Position numbers and translations under genes: made by a program
Notes under the pieces: generated by a model
What the model saw: the letters and a program-made list of their open reading frames with translations, nothing else
Told to the model about the DNA's origin: nothing
Databases searched by the model: none
Assembly: GCA_023416585.1 (NCBI GenBank)
Contig: JAEZHM010000154.1
Span: forward strand, 292,748-356,747
DNA: 64,000 nt
Reading direction: 5' to 3'
Source: Bacillota bacterium
GTDB taxonomy: Bacteria; Bacillota; Clostridia; Christensenellales; Aristaeellaceae
In this document: positions 52,114-60,234 of the stretch, piece after piece
How the letters are laid out: each line of letters begins with the position of its first letter
Numbering within the stretch: position 1 is the first letter of the stretch

Positions 52114-53397
52114 GTGGAGAAAACGCGGGACGTACCCACAAAAAACTGGTTTCGCCTGGACAATGCGGGAAAACTGTACCCGGCCATCAAGAATGCCCGG
52201 TGGACAAGCCTTTACCGAATGTCCTTGGCTATGAACGAACCGGTGGAGCCGGTGACCTTGCAGCAGGCAGTCAATGACATACTGCCCCGTTTTCCATCTT
52301 TTGCTGTGCGCATTCGCAAGGGTGTGTTCTGGTATTATCTGGAGGAGAACAACTCTCCCTTTTCTATTTTAAAGGATGAAGGACATCCCTGCATCCGCAT
52401 GCGGTGGAAGGAAAACGGCGGGTATCTGTTCCGGGTTCTGTACCATGACCGACGTATCTCCATAGAGGTTTTCCATGCCATTGCCGACGGCAGCGGCAGC
52501 ATTGTTTTTTTGAAGACACTGGTAGCCCAGTATCTTCGCAGGCGCGGGATTGAAATTCCTGTTACCGACGGCATTCTGGATATTCATGATCAGCCGGATG
52601 CGGAAGAGGTGGAGGATTCCTATAAGCGCCTGCCATCGGGCTTCAAAGCCAAGCGCAAGGAAAAGCGTGCTTACCACCTGCCTAATACCAGAGAGATTTA
52701 CCATACGCTCCATTTTGTTACCGCAAGGATCAGCGTGGAATCACTGAAGAAGGCATCCAAATCCTACGGAGTCACCATTACGGAATATTTGACGGCGGTG
52801 ATGATCTACGTCATTTATCAGGTGCAGCAAAGCGGAAAATGTGACAGAAAGTCTCCCGTAAAGGTATCAGTACCCGTAAACATGCGAAGCTTCTTCCCTT
52901 CCAAGACACTTCGGAATTTTTCTTTCTTCATCAATCCGGGCATCGATCCAAGGCTGGGAATCTATTCGTTTGAAGAAGTACTGAAGCTTTCACATTACTA
53001 TATGCGCTATCATCTGAACGAAAAGTTTCTGGTGGCCGGTATAGCAACCAATGTGGCATCGGAAAGGAATGTATTCATCCGAATCTGTCCCCTGTTTTTG
53101 AAGAATCTGATTATCAACGGCATTTTCAAACGTGTAGGGGAAAGCGGTGTATCCGCCACGATCACCAACTTGGGTGCCATGGCGCTCCCCAAGGAAATGC
53201 GGCCCTATGTGGAACATGCGGAGGTCATATTGGGACCTGCTTCCAAAGGACGCTGCAACTGCTCGGCCATCAGCCTTGGAGATGAGATGACGCTTACCTT
53301 TTCCAGGAACATTCGAGAAAGCACGCTGGAGCGGGAGGTTCTGCGCTTTTTGGTGAAGGCCGGTATCCCCGTTCTGGTGGAGAGCAATCAGGAGTGA
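52114..53397 (+). CDS. Condensation-domain acyltransferase (alcohol acetyltransferase-like)
   Basis: 427 residues of the chloramphenicol-acetyltransferase/NRPS condensation fold. Catalytic motif HAIADGSG (HxxxDG type) and the conserved VPVNMRSFFPSKTLRNF. It probably makes an ester or amide with acyl-CoA. GTG 52114 with AAAGGA further upstream. Paired with a zinc-ribbon membrane protein four nt downstream and an esterase on the other strand. Confidence 0.82.
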   Translation: MEKTRDVPTKNWFRLDNAGKLYPAIKNARWTSLYRMSLAMNEPVEPVTLQQAVNDILPRFPSFAVRIRKGVFWYYLEENNSPFSILKDEGHPCIRMRWKENGGYLFRVLYHDRRISIEVFHAIADGSGSIVFLKTLVAQYLRRRGIEIPVTDGILDIHDQPDAEEVEDSYKRLPSGFKAKRKEKRAYHLPNTREIYHTLHFVTARISVESLKKASKSYGVTITEYLTAVMIYVIYQVQQSGKCDRKSPVKVSVPVNMRSFFPSKTLRNFSFFINPGIDPRLGIYSFEEVLKLSHYYMRYHLNEKFLVAGIATNVASERNVFIRICPLFLKNLIINGIFKRVGESGVSATITNLGAMALPKEMRPYVEHAEVILGPASKGRCNCSAISLGDEMTLTFSRNIRESTLEREVLRFLVKAGIPVLVESNQE

Positions 53398-53401
53398 AAT
53401 T

Positions 53402-54109
53402 ATGTCCTATTGTGTGGAATGCGGCGTGAAGTTGGGTGAGGCGGAGGAAAAGTGCCCCCTGTGCGGCACGGTGATGCAGAACCCCATCCATCCCTACAAC
53501 CCCAGGGTACCAAAACCATTTCCCATGCGAACCCAGGAGCAGAACCTGCAAATGGACAGGAGATACCTGCTGGGTCTCATCAGCATGGCTATGCTGCTGC
53601 CTGCAGCGCTGTGCATGGTCTTAGATCTTTTCTTTGGCGGGAGAATCACCTGGTCGCTGTATCCTGTCGGAGCATTGGTGCTTCTGTTTGTGGCGCTGGC
53701 TGTGCCTATCCTGGTGAAAAAGCATCGGATCTATGTCACCATTGCCATAGATGCACTGGTATTGCTGGGGTATCTTAAGTTGGTGGAGTTATTGTCCAAT
53801 GCGGAGGGATGGTTCACACCCGTTGTGTTCCCGGTGATCATTATGGCCACCTTGATGGTGCTGGGTACCACCGCCAGCATCCGGCAGCATTTGATACGGG
53901 AATTGGCCATTCCGGCCACCATACTTACACTGGTTGCCCTGCTTTCTCTGGCAATAGAGCTGCTTGTATCCAGCCAGGTGCTCAAACAGCTTCAGGTGGC
54001 ATGGTCTCCGTTCGTGATGCTGCCATGCGGATTCATAGCGCTTATGCTGTATCTGATTCAATCCCACAAACCCCTGAGGGAGGAACTAAAAAAACGGCTT
54101 CATATTTGA
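53402..54109 (+). CDS. Zinc-ribbon membrane protein (DUF6320-like)
   Basis: 235 residues: N-terminal zinc ribbon (YCVECGVKLGEAEEKCPLCG) then six membrane segments (e.g. LLGLISMAMLLPAALCMVLD; VVFPVIIMATLMVLGTT) and a short basic tail. It begins four nt after the acyltransferase stop, so the two are coupled. In related genomes similar proteins accompany acyltransferases of this type (family recollection, unchecked). Confidence 0.75.
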   Translation: MSYCVECGVKLGEAEEKCPLCGTVMQNPIHPYNPRVPKPFPMRTQEQNLQMDRRYLLGLISMAMLLPAALCMVLDLFFGGRITWSLYPVGALVLLFVALAVPILVKKHRIYVTIAIDALVLLGYLKLVELLSNAEGWFTPVVFPVIIMATLMVLGTTASIRQHLIRELAIPATILTLVALLSLAIELLVSSQVLKQLQVAWSPFVMLPCGFIALMLYLIQSHKPLREELKKRLHI

Positions 54110-54191
54110 ATAAGCTGAACTTCCATGGATGAAACTGGTATCAAGAACCGTTTACTCGTAAGAAAGCAATGTGAGGAAGGAAGCTGCTGCC

Positions 54192-55406
54192 ATGGATCTG
54201 ATGAAAACCTTGCTGGTATATATGTCGCTTGTCTTTTCCACTTCGGTTTTGACAGCGCCGCAGCCAAGCAATGTGCCGCCGGCAACGATTCTGCCTACCC
54301 CCACGGCTGTGGTGGCCACTCCTACGCCTACACTTAAACCGACCCCGTCGCCAACGCCAAATCCTGAACCCACCATTACGCCTTCGCCGGAGTACAAGAC
54401 GCTTTCTGTGGGATCCCGGGGGGATGCTGTAAAAAAGCTTCAAAGACGGCTTGCAGAATTAGGTTATTTAACGGGCATTGCGGATGGCGCCTACGGCAAT
54501 CAGACACGGCGCGCCGTGGAGCGCTTCCAGTATTATAATGGCCTGACCGTGGACGGCGTTGCCGGGCCGCGTACGCAGACTATTCTTTATGAGAGCCACG
54601 AGGTCGTTTTCGCGCCAGTTGACGTGACTCCTACGCCAAGTCCGAAACCTACCAGCGTGCCGACTCCTACTCCAGCGGTGACTGCTACACCCACACCTAC
54701 ACCCACCCCATCCCCAACGCCCACCCCAACACCCACCCCGACACCCACTGCAACGCCAACGCCAACTCCGACCCCGACACCAACGCCAACACCAACGCCG
54801 ACACCGACACCGACTCCCACACAGATATCTGTCCAAGAGCCAACGCAGGAAACCGTTCAGGAGCCAACTCCCGAGACTGTTCAGGAGCCTACTCCCGAGA
54901 CTGTTCAGGAGCCTACTCCCGAGGCTGTTCAGGAGCCTACCCCGGAGCCTGCGCCTACCCTAAAACCAATTGCTGGGTCAAAAATCCTTATGAATCAGGC
55001 GGCAGACGTTCTGGTGGATGAGAACGGAAAGATTGTTGAGCTGTACCAGACGACCGATGGGAAAGTACTGGTACCCTTCAACACGGTTTCCAGACTGTTA
55101 GGTTGGGATACGACACCGGATGGGGAGAACTCCGACGGCTATACGGTAGCAGCCAATGGGTATATGCTGCATGTGGAATATAGCCGGGATGAAGCGGGCC
55201 AGGTCACCCAGGTGAGCTTCCAGGTGGACGGCCTGCCCGTGGAAATAGCACCCGAACAAGTGACGCTTTATGGGGAGGAACTGTTGATTGCGCCTGCTGC
55301 TTTGCAAACGCTGCTTAACGCCCAATGGAGCTACAGCGAGGTAGAGCCAGTGCTTATTCTCCTCTTCCCGCCCAAGGATGCGCAAGGCGGAGCTGCTGCC
55401 GGTTGA
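54192..55406 (+). CDS. Thr-Pro-repeat surface protein with peptidoglycan-binding domain
   Basis: 404 residues. Weak N-terminal signal/anchor (LLVYMSLVFSTSVLTAPQPS), a Pro/Thr linker, a peptidoglycan-binding domain (VGSRGDAVKKLQRRLAELGY ... RFQYYNGLTVDGVAG), a long Thr-Pro tract, five 8-residue repeats of VQEPTPET type, and a C-terminal domain like copper-amine-oxidase-N stalks (VLVPFNTVSRLLGWDT). Likely cell-wall-associated. ATG 54192 follows GGAAGGAAG. The last gene before a terminator. The repeats may vary in number between strains. Confidence 0.82.
   Translation: MDLMKTLLVYMSLVFSTSVLTAPQPSNVPPATILPTPTAVVATPTPTLKPTPSPTPNPEPTITPSPEYKTLSVGSRGDAVKKLQRRLAELGYLTGIADGAYGNQTRRAVERFQYYNGLTVDGVAGPRTQTILYESHEVVFAPVDVTPTPSPKPTSVPTPTPAVTATPTPTPTPSPTPTPTPTPTPTATPTPTPTPTPTPTPTPTPTPTPTQISVQEPTQETVQEPTPETVQEPTPETVQEPTPEAVQEPTPEPAPTLKPIAGSKILMNQAADVLVDENGKIVELYQTTDGKVLVPFNTVSRLLGWDTTPDGENSDGYTVAANGYMLHVEYSRDEAGQVTQVSFQVDGLPVEIAPEQVTLYGEELLIAPAALQTLLNAQWSYSEVEPVLILLFPPKDAQGGAAAG
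54661..54823 (+). repeat. Thr-Pro dipeptide tract
   Basis: Low-complexity stretch made of ACN-CCN codon pairs encoding more than twenty consecutive or nearly consecutive Thr-Pro units. Synonymous variation between units argues against a recent slip. Confidence 0.85.
54831..54950 (+). repeat. Five tandem 24-nt repeats
   Basis: Five in-frame copies of a 24-base unit (GTTCAGGAGCCTACTCCCGA plus four bases) encoding VQEPTPET; units 3 and 4 are almost identical, units 1 and 5 more divergent. Confidence 0.9.
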
Positions 55407-55420
55407 AGTGCCTGAAAACA

Positions 55421-55458
55421 AAAACGGGATCTGCTGAATAAGCAGGTCCCGTTTTTTT
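55421..55458. terminator. Bidirectional terminator between surface-protein gene and udk
   Basis: 14-bp stem (AAACGGGATCTGCT / AGCAGGTCCCGTTT) followed by T8 on plus and preceded by A-runs, which give T-runs on minus. Confidence 0.9.
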
Positions 55459-55476
55459 TAACACGATACATATACA

Positions 55477-56103
55477 TTATTCTTCCGACGTGCGCCTTTT
55501 GAGAAGCTCGTCCCGCACATATCCTGCAAGAATATCCACAATCCTGGCGTTTTTTCCACCGTGGGCTACGATCACGTCCGCCTGGTTGATATAATTGCGT
55601 ATATATTTGTCATACATGGGCTTGACCGTGGTCAGATACTGGTGAGATATACCGTCGATTTGCCTTCCGCGTTCGAGTATGTCACGCTGAATGCGCCGCA
55701 AAAGACAAATGTCCGGTTCCACGCTCATATACAGCCGAAGATACATCCTTTCACACAGCCGCTCATCATAAAATACGTGTATGCCTTCCAGAATCATCAC
55801 ATCGCACGGATAGATCAAATCACAGGAATCAGCCCGGCGGTGCTGACTGTAGTCATATCCCTTGCGGGTAATGGGCTGGCCTGATAGCAGTGTTTCCATA
55901 TCCTTAAGAAGCAGGTCATGATCGAAGATCTCAGGCTCGTCATAGTTCAAAAGACTGCGTTCATCAAATGAAAGTGTGGGGTGATCCCTGTAATAGGCAT
56001 CTTGGTTGATAACCAGACATTTCACACCGATAGTACTGCTCAATTCCTGTGCTAAAGTAGACTTTCCGCTGCCGCTGGCGCCGCAGATGCCTATAAACAA
56101 CAT
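55477..56103 (-). CDS. udk: Uridine kinase-like P-loop kinase
   Basis: 208 residues. P-loop GICGASGSGKSTL, substrate segment INQDAYYRDH, NYDEPEIFDHDLL, IYPCDVMILEGIHVFYDE, and lid RIQRDILERGR. It phosphorylates uridine/cytidine in salvage. Start ATG 56103 follows GAGAGG; upstream in-frame starts are unneeded. Confidence 0.9.
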   Translation of the reverse strand: MLFIGICGASGSGKSTLAQELSSTIGVKCLVINQDAYYRDHPTLSFDERSLLNYDEPEIFDHDLLLKDMETLLSGQPITRKGYDYSQHRRADSCDLIYPCDVMILEGIHVFYDERLCERMYLRLYMSVEPDICLLRRIQRDILERGRQIDGISHQYLTTVKPMYDKYIRNYINQADVIVAHGGKNARIVDILAGYVRDELLKRRTSEE

Positions 56104-56424
56104 GCCATCCTCTCCCATTCCTTGTACACAATACTGCATGGTTTAGCGGCTGTCAAGTGGAAATCCGCCATGGTATCCCATCCAGATAGACGAACAAATG
56201 ACGAAAAACGATCATATCAAACTCATACAAAATGTAACACTATCATATAAACTGGAAGTATGGTATCATAAATGCCATGGAAACGATGGCGTATATTGCC
56301 GGATTGCAATAAAGACAGGGGAAGGGGGAGTTGGTCCCCTGTTTGACATTTAAGCCTATGTTTCCAGTAATGCAAAAGCGGCGCGACCCCGCCTGATACA
56401 TTCATCAAACGGGAGGACGAGCTC
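56104..56424. other. Spacer upstream of the GH18 gene
   Basis: 321 nt between divergent genes. It holds a stem ACAGGGGA/TCCCCTGT (56315-56322, 56335-56342), directly followed by TTGACA (56343-56348) with only a weak -10 (AGTAAT at 56366). I tested it by eye for known riboswitch patterns and saw no match. Confidence 0.5.
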
Positions 56425-57591
56425 TTGAAGAAGTTATTAGGGGATATCCCCTTTCAAAAGTGGTGGATGGGTACGGTATGCCTGGTAATGGCAATAAGCT
56501 TGGCTTACATGCCCATGACCGCAGCAACGCCGGCCGGCACGGCAGAGGCGAATTCAAAAGAAGAGGTGACCACGATGGCGGTTTCGGCTTATGTGTACGA
56601 CAGGGCGGGCCTTGTGTTTCGCGATGAGGACGCTTCCTCCCTGACGCAGATCAATTATTCCTTTGCACTGATCAAGGATGGAAAAATATCCGGGAGCCAT
56701 TGGCACTCCATAGATGCTTTCAAGGAATATATAAATCGCCATCCGGGAATTCTGCCGGTCATGGCAGTGGGTGGCTGGGGCGCCGACGGGTTTTCCCAGG
56801 CGGCAGCCACCGAAAGCAGCCGAACGGCCTTTGTGGAAAGCGCTGTGGATTTGATGCAAGAGCATGGTTTTTTGGGCATCGACATCGACTGGGAATATCC
56901 TGGCTCCTCCGTAGCCGGCATAGAAAGCAGCAAGGATGACCCTGATAATCTTCTGCTGCTCATAAAAGCGCTAAGGTCGGCATTTGACGGTTTAACCTTG
57001 CAGGACGGCGTGAAACGTTTTATTTCCATTGCTGTGGGCGGTTCAAAGCAGTACGCTGACAAGCTGAATTGCGAGGCCGTCGGGCAGATGGTGGATCAGG
57101 TGAATGTGATGACGTATGACCTGCGCGGCTTTGAAAAGGTGACCGGCCACCATACCGGGCTTTATCCCGAGGAGGGGGATATAGATGAAGTCAGCGCCGC
57201 AACCGCCATCGAGGCCTTCCAAGCGGCCGGCATTCCTAAGGAAAAGCTGATGATAGGCGCAGCCTTCTATGGCCGCGCCTGGCGCAGCGTGAAAAGCACA
57301 GAAAATAATGGCCTAGGGCAAAAGGCCGGAACCAGCGGCAATAAGTCATACGGGTATGACGCCATAGAAACGATGGTTTCGGACGGAAGCTATACGCGTT
57401 ATTGGGACGACAAGGCTATGGCTCCATACCTTTTCAACGGTAAAACCTTTATCAGCTACGAGGATGAAGAATCCATTACTGCAAAAGGCGCTTACGCAAA
57501 GGCCAATGGCCTGATGGGTGTCATGTTCTGGGAATATGGGCATGACAAGACGGGCACACTGGTCAAGGCGCTGTATGAGTCTATGAATTGA
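56425..57591 (+). CDS. Secreted or anchored GH18 glycosidase
   Basis: 388 residues. Signal-anchor at the N-terminus (WWMGTVCLVMAISLAYMPMT), then a GH18 barrel: QINYSFALI, VMAVGGWGADGFSQAA, the catalytic FLGIDIDWEYPG (DxxDxDxE with Glu proton donor), VNVMTYDLRGF, GAAFYGRAW, and GVMFWEYGHD. Members cut chitin or peptidoglycan; no LysM or other wall domain is visible. Start TTG 56425 lies eight bases after GGGAGG. Position near the peptidoglycan-binding protein suggests a wall-related task. Confidence 0.9.
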   Translation: MKKLLGDIPFQKWWMGTVCLVMAISLAYMPMTAATPAGTAEANSKEEVTTMAVSAYVYDRAGLVFRDEDASSLTQINYSFALIKDGKISGSHWHSIDAFKEYINRHPGILPVMAVGGWGADGFSQAAATESSRTAFVESAVDLMQEHGFLGIDIDWEYPGSSVAGIESSKDDPDNLLLLIKALRSAFDGLTLQDGVKRFISIAVGGSKQYADKLNCEAVGQMVDQVNVMTYDLRGFEKVTGHHTGLYPEEGDIDEVSAATAIEAFQAAGIPKEKLMIGAAFYGRAWRSVKSTENNGLGQKAGTSGNKSYGYDAIETMVSDGSYTRYWDDKAMAPYLFNGKTFISYEDEESITAKGAYAKANGLMGVMFWEYGHDKTGTLVKALYESMN

Positions 57592-57713
57592 TATCGCGTG
57601 AACGCACCGCTTGTTTCCATCTTTTCACACATCCTGGGGTGTGCTATACTATAGCCGCCCCTGTATTTTTTTCAGTTCCGCGGGAGCTTTGGATGACAAG
57701 TGAGGTGCTTTGG

Positions 57714-58277
57714 ATGGAAATAAAGGCTACCACCATATATAATGAAAAAACCATAAAGGATTTCATCGCGTTCAGTTTTTACAAGGGCAAGAATTACAAA
57801 ACCAGGCGCCGGATATATTTTTTTCTTTGGCCCGTGCTTATGCTGTTGCTGCTAGGCCTGATTGTGTTTGATGTCGTTACGGATACGGTTGGCGAAATGC
57901 GATGGACAGTGGTTCCATTATTCTTTTTCTGTCTTTTTGTGTGGGTCGGCATGTCTTACTTGCTCCCATCCATCTTGTTCAACAGATCAAAAAAACTCCT
58001 GGGCATAGAAAATACCTTTGTCTTTTATGAAGATGAATTTCTTATGTCGTCTGAAAGCCCTTTGTTTCAGGGAAATTCTAGAATGAAATACAGCGCTATG
58101 CACAAGGTGTATGAAACAGAGAACTATATATATCTGTTTCTTACCAGCGTGCAGGCTTATCTTCTTGATAAAGGCAAAATAGCAGGTGAAACGGTGGAGG
58201 AGCTAAGGGGGCTCATCTCCAGGCAGCTTCCGCCCGGCAAATATGTCGTATGCAAGGATGTAAAGAACGCAAAATGA
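57714..58277 (+). CDS. YcxB-like membrane protein
   Basis: 187 residues. Short N-terminal region (MEIKATTIYNEKTIKDFIAF), two transmembrane helices (IYFFLWPVLMLLLLGLIVFD; WTVVPLFFFCLFVWVGMSYL) and a C-terminal PH-like YcxB domain (VFYEDEFLMSSESP ... YLFLTSVQAYLLDKG). ATG 57714 follows GAGGT; ATG 57693 is also possible. Function unknown. Confidence 0.8.
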   Translation: MEIKATTIYNEKTIKDFIAFSFYKGKNYKTRRRIYFFLWPVLMLLLLGLIVFDVVTDTVGEMRWTVVPLFFFCLFVWVGMSYLLPSILFNRSKKLLGIENTFVFYEDEFLMSSESPLFQGNSRMKYSAMHKVYETENYIYLFLTSVQAYLLDKGKIAGETVEELRGLISRQLPPGKYVVCKDVKNAK

Positions 58278-58292
58278 TTCTTGCATGTACCC

Positions 58293-58322
58293 TTGACAAA
58301 TGAGAATCTCTCCGAATATAAT
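58293..58322 (+). promoter_or_regulatory. Promoter of the his operon
   Basis: -35 TTGACA (58293-58298), 18-nt spacer, -10 TATAAT (58317-58322). Consensus hexamers. It precedes hisZ by about 50 nt. Confidence 0.8.
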
Positions 58323-58334
58323 CTACTGAATTAG

Positions 58335-58360
58335 CACTTTACTATGATAAAGTGTTTTTT
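58335..58360 (+). terminator. Hairpin and T-run in the hisZ leader (attenuator candidate)
   Basis: CACTTTA-CTATGA-TAAAGTG followed by six T, between the promoter and the CGGAGG ribosome site of hisZ. It could be a short attenuator or terminate upstream transcription from the YcxB-like gene. Confidence 0.6.
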
Positions 58361-58371
58361 CGGAGGACCGA

Positions 58372-59592
58372 ATGAGCACCAGTAGATTTCAAATCCCGGA
58401 AGGGATGCAGGATACACTTTTAGGGGAATGCGTGCGCAAGCGCTGCGTGGAGCAGCAGTTGCGCACGCTTTTTTCGCGCAGCGGTTTTACGGAAATCGAA
58501 ACACCGGTTTTGGAGTATTACCGTACCTTCGATGATGAGGTATATGGCTTTGACGCCCATCGTGTATGGAAGACATTTGACAGGCAGGGGCAAGTGCTGG
58601 CAATAAGACCCGACAGCACCATTCCAGCCGTGCGCATTGCTGCCTCACGCCTTACGAATGAACCGCTTCCACTTCGCCTGTGCTATATTCAAAATGTGGC
58701 GGCATTTCCTGCTTATGATACCTCCGCCCCATGCGAGAGCACCCAGGCCGGGGTAGAACTAATGGGGGAAAAGAGCGCTATGGCGGATGCGGAAGTGATT
58801 GCCCTGGCCATTAACTCCCTCAAGGAAGCGGGGCTGAAGGAATTTCAAATCGACCTGGGGCAGGTAGCCTTCTTCAAAGGCTTCATGCAGGAGGCTGGGC
58901 TGTCACAAGAGCAAACAGAAACGCTTCGCCGCTATGTGGAAGAAAAGAATATTTTGGCCATGCAGCTTTATTTGCGGGAATGTTCCGTGCCCGGCGAGGT
59001 TACCAAGCGGCTGATGAAGCTGCCCCAACTGTACGGGGATGAATCGGTGCTTAAGGAGGCTGAAGCCATCACCGGCAACAACTTGTGCCGGGTAGCTATT
59101 GTGAATTTAAGGCAGATTATGGCTGCACTTCATGATTACGGCTGCCGGGACTATATAAGCATCGATCTTGGCATGGTCCACGCAGTAAACTACTATTCCG
59201 GCATGATCTTCAGGGGCATCACAGGGCATCTTGGCCGGCCGCTTTTATCCGGTGGGCGGTATGATGGGCTACCCGCCAGGTTTGGAAGGGCTATGCCCGC
59301 CACCGGTTTTGGGTTGTCCTTAGGCCTTCTGATGGACGCGCTTTCAAGCCAGGGAGAAGACTTTCCCGCTCCCACTACTGGGTTCGTTCTTGGCGTATCC
59401 CGCCGTAGCCTTCGTGCCGGCCTTGTATGGGCGGATAAAAAACGCCGGGAAGGCGTCAGCGTCTCGCTGCAATATGACGCAACAAAAGCGGAGCTTGTGC
59501 AGATGGTGGAAATGGGCCGTGCTAAGCAGGCAGCCTATGTGATGGAAGAGAAAGTCGTGGTGTGGTCCGGGGAGGAAAAATCATGGAGATGA
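58372..59592 (+). CDS. hisZ: ATP phosphoribosyltransferase regulatory subunit
   Basis: 406 residues of histidyl-tRNA-synthetase-like fold without the tRNA-binding part: FQIPEGMQDTLLGE, RPDSTIPAVRIAASRL, GVELMGEKSAMADAEVIALA and GGRYDGLPARFG. It supplies the histidine-sensing regulatory half to the short HisG. CGGAGG precedes ATG 58372. First gene of the operon. Confidence 0.94.
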   Translation: MSTSRFQIPEGMQDTLLGECVRKRCVEQQLRTLFSRSGFTEIETPVLEYYRTFDDEVYGFDAHRVWKTFDRQGQVLAIRPDSTIPAVRIAASRLTNEPLPLRLCYIQNVAAFPAYDTSAPCESTQAGVELMGEKSAMADAEVIALAINSLKEAGLKEFQIDLGQVAFFKGFMQEAGLSQEQTETLRRYVEEKNILAMQLYLRECSVPGEVTKRLMKLPQLYGDESVLKEAEAITGNNLCRVAIVNLRQIMAALHDYGCRDYISIDLGMVHAVNYYSGMIFRGITGHLGRPLLSGGRYDGLPARFGRAMPATGFGLSLGLLMDALSSQGEDFPAPTTGFVLGVSRRSLRAGLVWADKKRREGVSVSLQYDATKAELVQMVEMGRAKQAAYVMEEKVVVWSGEEKSWR

Positions 59593-60221
59593 TCACCATC
59601 GCACTGGCAAAGGGCCGGCTTGCGGAAGAGGCCTTTACACTATTGGAGGGCATGGGTATAGACTGCTCTGCGCCCCGGAATCCCGGGCGCAAGCTGGTAT
59701 TGGAAAACGTTGAGGAGGCCATCCGCTTTATCCTGGTGAAGCCTGCCGATGTGCCCACTTATGTGGAGCATGGCGTGGCGGACATGGGCGTGGTGGGCAA
59801 GGACACGCTGATGGAAGAAAACAGACCCTTGTATGAATTGCTGGACTTGGGGTTTGGCAAGTGCCGCCTGTGCATCGCGGGGTATCCCGGCCGCCCGGCA
59901 GGCTATTCCAACGAAAGGGTCGCCACCAAATATGTAAACATTGCCAGAAATTATTACGCTGCCCAGGGCCGCAACATTCAGATCATCAAGCTGAACGGGT
60001 CGGTGGAACTGGGCCCCATTGTGGGCCTGAGCGATGTAATCCTGGATATTGTGGAAAGCGGCTCCACTTTAAAAGCTAATGGTTTGGAAGTATTGGAGGA
60101 GATATGTAAAGTCAGCGCCAGGCTGGTTGTGAACCGGGTCGCCCTGAAAACGAAGCAGTCCAGAATACTGGCTATTGTAGAAGGATTACAAACCCAGCTT
60201 CCAGAAATGAAGCAGGAATAA
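59583..60221 (+). CDS. hisG: ATP phosphoribosyltransferase, short form
   Basis: 212 residues, the short HisG lacking the C-terminal regulatory domain: ITIALAKGRLAEEAFTLLEG, ADMGVVGKDTLMEENRPLYE, VELGPIVGLSDVILDIVESG. First step of histidine synthesis. Overlaps hisZ by ten nt. GGGGAGG precedes ATG 59583. Confidence 0.96.
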   Translation: MEMITIALAKGRLAEEAFTLLEGMGIDCSAPRNPGRKLVLENVEEAIRFILVKPADVPTYVEHGVADMGVVGKDTLMEENRPLYELLDLGFGKCRLCIAGYPGRPAGYSNERVATKYVNIARNYYAAQGRNIQIIKLNGSVELGPIVGLSDVILDIVESGSTLKANGLEVLEEICKVSARLVVNRVALKTKQSRILAIVEGLQTQLPEMKQE

Positions 60222-60234
60222 TGGAGGAAAACGT

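Noticed and set aside
54587..54820. Gly-Val repeat protein on the minus strand
   Set aside because: It is the antisense of the Thr-Pro tract; no start signal.
54831..54950. CRISPR-like array
   Set aside because: Units are contiguous without spacers and code in frame for VQEPTPET repeats.
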